Shown piece after piece: positions 15,771 to 19,317 of a DNA stretch of 19,317 bases. Below the pieces are notes generated by a model. It was given only the letters and a program-made list of their open reading frames with translations, was not told the DNA's origin and did no database searches. Numbering within the stretch: position 1 is the first letter of the stretch; each line of letters opens with the position of its first letter. The stretch is taken from the NCBI GenBank assembly GCA_007123465.1, contig SKLB01000138.1, forward strand, positions 1 to 19,317. The letters run 5' to 3'. The position numbers and the translations under genes are program-made. Origin of the DNA: Spirochaetales bacterium. GTDB lineage: Bacteria; Spirochaetota; Spirochaetia; DSM-27196; PWMO01.

Positions 15771-15778
15771 ACCAGGTC

Positions 15779-17290
15779 ATGAGTTCTCTGCTTGAAGTTC
15801 GCGGACTTTCCAAGAGGTTTCCCGGGGTCCAGGCGCTCAGCAACGTCGACTTTGACGTCGACAGCGGCGAGGTGGTTGGACTCATCGGTGAAAACGGCGC
15901 CGGAAAGTCAACACTGATCAAGGTACTCGCCGGAGTACATCGTGCCGATGAAGGCGAGATCAGGCTGAACGGGGCGCCAGTGACCATTCAAACACCCCAG
16001 GACTCCTTTGGACTGGGCATCAGCGTGATATTCCAGGAACTCAACCTGGTTGGAAACCTCTCGGTGGCGGAGAACATCTTTCTCGGGCGCGAGCTGCGCC
16101 CGGCAGGAATTCTACGCTCGTTTCTCGATTTCCGCCGGACTGCTCAGCGCGCACAGCAGCTGATGCAACAGGCAGGGCTGAACTGCGATCCCTGGCTCCC
16201 GGTTGGAGAGCTGTCATTGTCACGCAAGCAGATGGTAGAGGTTGCCAAAGCTCTGTCGATCAGTTCCAAGATCATCATCATGGATGAGCCCACCTCCACG
16301 CTGACCGGACAGGAGACCGAGTTGCTGTTCGAGATTATCGAACGGCTGAAGAAGAATGGCGTCGCTGTAGTCTTTGTCTCGCACAAGCTCGATGAGATAT
16401 TTCGAATGTGCGACCGCCTTCACGTGCTGCGCGATGGCCATCACGTTGGCGTGACTCCCACAGACCAGACAAACCGGGAAGAGCTGATACGGTTGATGGT
16501 CGGGCGTGATCTCGGAACACTGTTCGTCAAGCAGGACGCTGAAATCTCTGACACGGTACTCGAAGCCCGCAACCTCGGGTCGGACAAAGGAATCGAGAAT
16601 GTCAGCTTTTCGCTGCGCAAAGGTGAAATCCTGGGCTTTGCCGGATTGGTTGGCTCCGGCCGTACCGAAGTCATGCGCGCACTGTTCGGCATCGACAAAC
16701 GTACTTCCGGAGAGATTGTGATTGACGGCAGGCCGGCGCTCATCAGGAACCCGACTGAAGCGATCGCGCACGGTATCGGGTTTGTGCCCGAAGACCGGCA
16801 GGTCCAGGGTCTGGTGCTTGGTATGGACGTGCGGCAAAACGTCACCCTCGCCAGCCTGCGTGCGGTCAGCAGCAACGGGTTTCTGAGCGATGCGCGCGAA
16901 AAGCACGTGACTGCATCCTTCATTGAGAAGCTCAGTATCCGTACGCCGGGTCAGGAGCAGGTGGTTGTCAATCTCAGCGGTGGAAACCAGCAGAAGGTGG
17001 TGGTGTCCAAATGGCTGGCAACCACACCGCGCATTCTGATACTCGATGAGCCAACGCGCGGTATCGACGTGGGTACCAAGAAAGAGATTCATGGCCTGAT
17101 GAGCACACTGGCAGGCCAGGGCGTTGCCATCATTATGATCAGTTCCGAGTTGTCCGAAATCCTCGCGATGAGCGACAGAATAGTCGTTATGCACGAGGGT
17201 CGGAAGAAGGGTGAACTCAGCCGCTCTGAAGCCTCTCAGGAGAAGATTATGGAGTTAGCCCTACGCGAGTCCAGTCAGGGGGTAGCATGA
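15779..17290 (+). CDS. CUT2-type sugar ABC importer ATPase (RbsA/MglA/XylG family)
   Basis: A 503-aa tandem ATPase that powers import through the permease encoded next. Domain 1 has Walker A GENGAGKST (37-45), Q-loop Q86, a relaxed signature ELSLSRKQ (144-151), Walker B IIIMDE (165-170) and H-loop H202. Domain 2 has a degenerate Walker A, GLVGSGRTE (289-297) with Arg for Lys, a full signature LSGGNQQK (399-406) and Walker B ILILDE (419-424). This asymmetric pattern is normal for the CUT2 (ribose/galactose/xylose) family. There is no clear Shine-Dalgarno (only AGG close to the ATG). It leads the operon ATPase-permease-binding protein, divergent from the sensory operon, and its last 4 nt overlap the permease start (ATGA). 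Substrate cannot be assigned beyond a sugar or autoinducer-like compound. Confidence 0.96.
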   Translation: MSSLLEVRGLSKRFPGVQALSNVDFDVDSGEVVGLIGENGAGKSTLIKVLAGVHRADEGEIRLNGAPVTIQTPQDSFGLGISVIFQELNLVGNLSVAENIFLGRELRPAGILRSFLDFRRTAQRAQQLMQQAGLNCDPWLPVGELSLSRKQMVEVAKALSISSKIIIMDEPTSTLTGQETELLFEIIERLKKNGVAVVFVSHKLDEIFRMCDRLHVLRDGHHVGVTPTDQTNREELIRLMVGRDLGTLFVKQDAEISDTVLEARNLGSDKGIENVSFSLRKGEILGFAGLVGSGRTEVMRALFGIDKRTSGEIVIDGRPALIRNPTEAIAHGIGFVPEDRQVQGLVLGMDVRQNVTLASLRAVSSNGFLSDAREKHVTASFIEKLSIRTPGQEQVVVNLSGGNQQKVVVSKWLATTPRILILDEPTRGIDVGTKKEIHGLMSTLAGQGVAIIMISSELSEILAMSDRIVVMHEGRKKGELSRSEASQEKIMELALRESSQGVA

Positions 17291-18285
17291 CCGTGCAGAA
17301 TGCCAAGCAGAATGCGAAACTGAGAGCCGTATTTCAGTGGTACCGCAAGCAGGCCAGGAGCAGCACCTTCGGTGTAGCGCTGATTCTGCTGGCACTCTGC
17401 GTTGTACTTACGCTGTTAACCGACCGCTTTCTCACCCAGACCAACCTGTTTTCGGTTATGCGTGCGTTCTCCTTCATAGCCATCATCGCAATCGGCGAGT
17501 GTATGGTGATCATCTCCGGCGGGGTGGACCTGTCCGTGGGATCAATCTTCGGTTTCAGCGGCTTGATCGCTGCAATTGCGCTCAATCGCTGGGGCTGGAG
17601 CATTCCCGCGGGCATCGCGGTAGGTATGGCGGTAGGAACCGGGTTTGGCATGGTTAACGGCGGGTTGATCACCAAGCTGCGCATACCGCCGTTCATTGCA
17701 ACGCTTGGCATGCTCAGCGTGGTTCGCGGCCTGGCGTACGCCATTACCAGCGGATATCCGGTGCGTGTACCGAGTGAGTTCAACGTCCTCGGCCAGGGGT
17801 ATCTGGGCCCTGTTCCCTACCCGGTGATCTACATGGCCGCGCTGGCGCTGATTTTCTCGGTGTTTCTGAAGAAGACCGTGCTCGGTAGACGGATCTATGC
17901 CATCGGTGGCAATGAAGAAGCCTCGGCAATCTCAGGTATCCGGGTAGATCGCGTAAAGATGCTGGTGTATACCCTGGCCGGTCTGTTGGCTGGAATCTCG
18001 GGGGTTATCTCGATCGCGCGCCTGGGCGTAGCGCAGTCCACCGCGGGTCTGGGGTGGGAGTTGGACGTTGTGGCCGCGGTAATCATCGGAGGGGCCAGCC
18101 TGTCCGGCGGTAAAGGCACAATCCTGGGCGCTATTCTGGGTGCCGCCATTATGGGGGTATTGCGCAACGGGCTGGTGCTGCTCAACGTTTCCCCGTACTG
18201 GCAGCAGGCCGTGATCGGACTGGTCATCATAATCGCGATTGCCGCTGACCAGATGCGCCTCAGGGGTGATGCGGCGAAGAACTGA
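17287..18285 (+). CDS. CUT2-type ABC importer permease (RbsC-like, BPD_transp_2)
   Basis: A 332-aa polytopic inner-membrane permease with about eight to ten hydrophobic segments, presumably working as a homodimer as RbsC does. Family blocks are ISGGVDLSVGSIFGFSG (76-92), KLRIPPFIATLGMLSVVRG (130-148) and the cytoplasmic coupling loop LGRRIYAIGGNEEASAISGI (199-218), which docks on the ATPase. Near the end is IIGGASLSGGKGTILGAILGA (266-286). The start overlaps the ATPase stop as ATGA and is preceded by a strong AGGGGG, so translation is coupled. A 52-bp spacer with a hairpin separates it from the binding-protein gene. Confidence 0.96.
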   Translation: MTVQNAKQNAKLRAVFQWYRKQARSSTFGVALILLALCVVLTLLTDRFLTQTNLFSVMRAFSFIAIIAIGECMVIISGGVDLSVGSIFGFSGLIAAIALNRWGWSIPAGIAVGMAVGTGFGMVNGGLITKLRIPPFIATLGMLSVVRGLAYAITSGYPVRVPSEFNVLGQGYLGPVPYPVIYMAALALIFSVFLKKTVLGRRIYAIGGNEEASAISGIRVDRVKMLVYTLAGLLAGISGVISIARLGVAQSTAGLGWELDVVAAVIIGGASLSGGKGTILGAILGAAIMGVLRNGLVLLNVSPYWQQAVIGLVIIIAIAADQMRLRGDAAKN

Positions 18286-18300
18286 ATCGGGAATTGAAAA

Positions 18301-18313
18301 GGGGCCAGACCCC
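18301..18313. repeat. GGGG-N5-CCCC hairpin between permease and binding-protein genes
   Basis: GGGGCCAGACCCC, preceded by AAAA (18297-18300), forms a compact GC hairpin in the 52-bp spacer. It resembles the GGGGTCAGACCCC palindromes that recur between genes in many bacterial genomes. It has no downstream T-tract, so a REP-like element or an mRNA-stabilising hairpin is likelier than a terminator. Confidence 0.45.
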
Positions 18314-18326
18314 ACAAAACGCATAC

Positions 18327-18332
18327 AGGAGG
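18327..18332 (+). promoter_or_regulatory. strong ribosome binding site fixing the binding-protein start
   Basis: A perfect AGGAGG lies 5 nt before the ATG at 18338 and is the strongest Shine-Dalgarno in the window. It rules out the in-frame upstream start at 18239, which lies inside the permease gene, and fits the high expression that binding proteins need. Confidence 0.85.
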
Positions 18333-18337
18333 TATGT

Positions 18338-19303
18338 ATGAAAAAGCTGATGTTGATTGTACTGGTACTGGTGACCGGCCTGATGCCGCTGTTCGCCGGT
18401 GGAGGCCGCGAAGCGGCCGATCCTGACCAGATCACTATCGCGGTGGTTCCCAAAGGGCTCGACAACCCGGTGTTTCTCGACACCAAGTCGGGTGCCGAAG
18501 CGGCCGGCGAGGCGCTCGGAGTTCGCATCATCTGGACTGGACCAGTTCGGGCAGATGCAACAGAACAGGTAGCGGTACTCGAGGGCTTGATTCAGCAGGG
18601 TGTTGACGGAATCCTGGTCAGTGCCAACGATCCAACCGCACTGAACAGCGTAATCCAGAGTGCAACCGATGCCGGCATAAAAGTTGCCACCTTTGATTCC
18701 GATGCGCCGGAAAGTGCGCGCCTCTTCTACGCCGGTAGCGATAACTACGTGCTTGGAGAGACCAGTGCGGAACTGCTGCTGGAACTGGCCGAAGGCATGC
18801 GTGCGCCGGTAGAGACCGCTGTTCTCACGGGCGTGCTCGGAGCGTTCAACCTCGAAGAGCGTATTCGAGGCGTGCGTGATACAGTCGAGGGCACCAACGT
18901 CCGAATCGCGTCGGTTCAGGCCGGCGAGGATGACATCGACCGTTCGGTGCAGGTTATCGAGGATTACACCGAGGCCAATCCCGGACTGGACGCGTGGATC
19001 TTTGTCGGAGGCTGGCCGTTCTTCGCGCCGCCGGAAACCCTCTCGGCGCTGCGCCGCTTCCGTGATCGCGGCGGACTGGTTGTCTCGGTAGACAGTTTCT
19101 ATCCAATGCTCGAGTTTGTGGAAGCAGACATGGCTGACTATCTGGTCGGACAGAACTTCTATGCCATGGGCGATCTTGGCGTGCGCCAGTTGCTGCGCGC
19201 GATCCAGGGAGGACGCATAACCGAAGAGATCCTGGATACCGGACTGGAGATCGTCAGTCCGGACAACGTGGCCGAGATCAAGGCCACCAAGGATCCGTGG
19301 TAA
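18338..19303 (+). CDS. secreted substrate-binding protein of the CUT2 importer (RbsB-like)
   Basis: A 321-aa periplasmic receptor that delivers ligand to the adjacent permease. The signal peptide MKKLMLIVLVLVTGLMPLFA is followed by GGGREA; there is no lipobox cysteine, so cleavage after A20 by signal peptidase I is likely. This LFA-GGG style is common in spirochaete binding proteins. Core blocks are VVPKGLDNPVFLDTK (36-50), QGVDGILVSANDPTAL (87-102), ATFDSDAPESARLFYAG (117-133), NLEERIRG, GGWPFFAPPETL and SVDSFYP, with YLVGQNFYAMGDLGV near the end. The same blocks occur in the lipoprotein at 14642-15661, so the two are paralogues. Being last in the operon is unusual, since the receptor gene often comes first; the strong AGGAGG and the hairpin upstream may raise its expression. 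Confidence 0.95.
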   Translation: MKKLMLIVLVLVTGLMPLFAGGGREAADPDQITIAVVPKGLDNPVFLDTKSGAEAAGEALGVRIIWTGPVRADATEQVAVLEGLIQQGVDGILVSANDPTALNSVIQSATDAGIKVATFDSDAPESARLFYAGSDNYVLGETSAELLLELAEGMRAPVETAVLTGVLGAFNLEERIRGVRDTVEGTNVRIASVQAGEDDIDRSVQVIEDYTEANPGLDAWIFVGGWPFFAPPETLSALRRFRDRGGLVVSVDSFYPMLEFVEADMADYLVGQNFYAMGDLGVRQLLRAIQGGRITEEILDTGLEIVSPDNVAEIKATKDPW

Positions 19304-19317
19304 GCTGAATTATCGTA

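Noticed and set aside
18239..18337. An in-frame upstream start for the secreted binding protein
   Set aside because: It would lie in the permease gene and bury the signal peptide; AGGAGG fixes the start at 18338.

Overview
The window is a GC-rich bacterial chromosome segment of the kind found near a replication origin. gyrB, gyrA, two parS sites and parAB lie within about 8.5 kb. I favour a free-living spirochaete (Spirochaetota) with moderate confidence. The reasons are the signal peptide ending LFA-GGG on one binding protein, the YesM/YesN-style two-component pair, and the gyrBA-parS-parAB grouping. No rRNA, tRNA, CRISPR array, insertion sequence or DnaA-box cluster was seen.

Layout. (1) 1-4551: a strong-looking promoter followed by gyrB and gyrA. 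(2) 4552-4828: a 277-bp gap with two consensus parS sites. It is followed by a YigZ/IMPACT-family gene, then convergently by an adenosine-deaminase-family gene on the minus strand. (3) 6844-8633: promoter, parA and parB, with parB overlapping parA. (4) 8591-10457: a minus-strand AAG/MPG-type alkyladenine DNA glycosylase and a plus-strand HDAC-like zinc amidohydrolase. They are divergent, with nearly coincident start regions over an 18-bp palindrome. (5) 10518-11267: a membrane-anchored LysM protein with a Pro/Glu spacer. (6) 11276-19303: a two-armed sugar-type sensing and uptake locus.

The last region is the most interesting. On the minus strand a tightly overlapping operon encodes a lipoprotein substrate-binding protein, a YesM/LytS-type membrane histidine kinase and a REC-AraC response regulator. 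Divergent to it, across 117 bp, is a CUT2-type ABC importer: double ATPase, permease, and a second secreted binding protein that is clearly paralogous to the first. The architecture resembles the XylFII-LytS-YesN three-component xylose sensor of clostridia. I infer that the lipoprotein presents ligand to the kinase, the regulator acts at the shared divergent region (three TCAAAGATT-like repeats), and the importer takes up the same ligand. The ligand is not identifiable from sequence alone.

A recurrent theme is that several operon-leading genes have a TATAAT-like box only 8-19 nt before the start codon and little Shine-Dalgarno sequence, while genes internal to operons have clear Shine-Dalgarno motifs. 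This suggests very short 5' leaders. GyrA and GyrB also both carry atypical residues at positions where quinolone-resistance changes are known.
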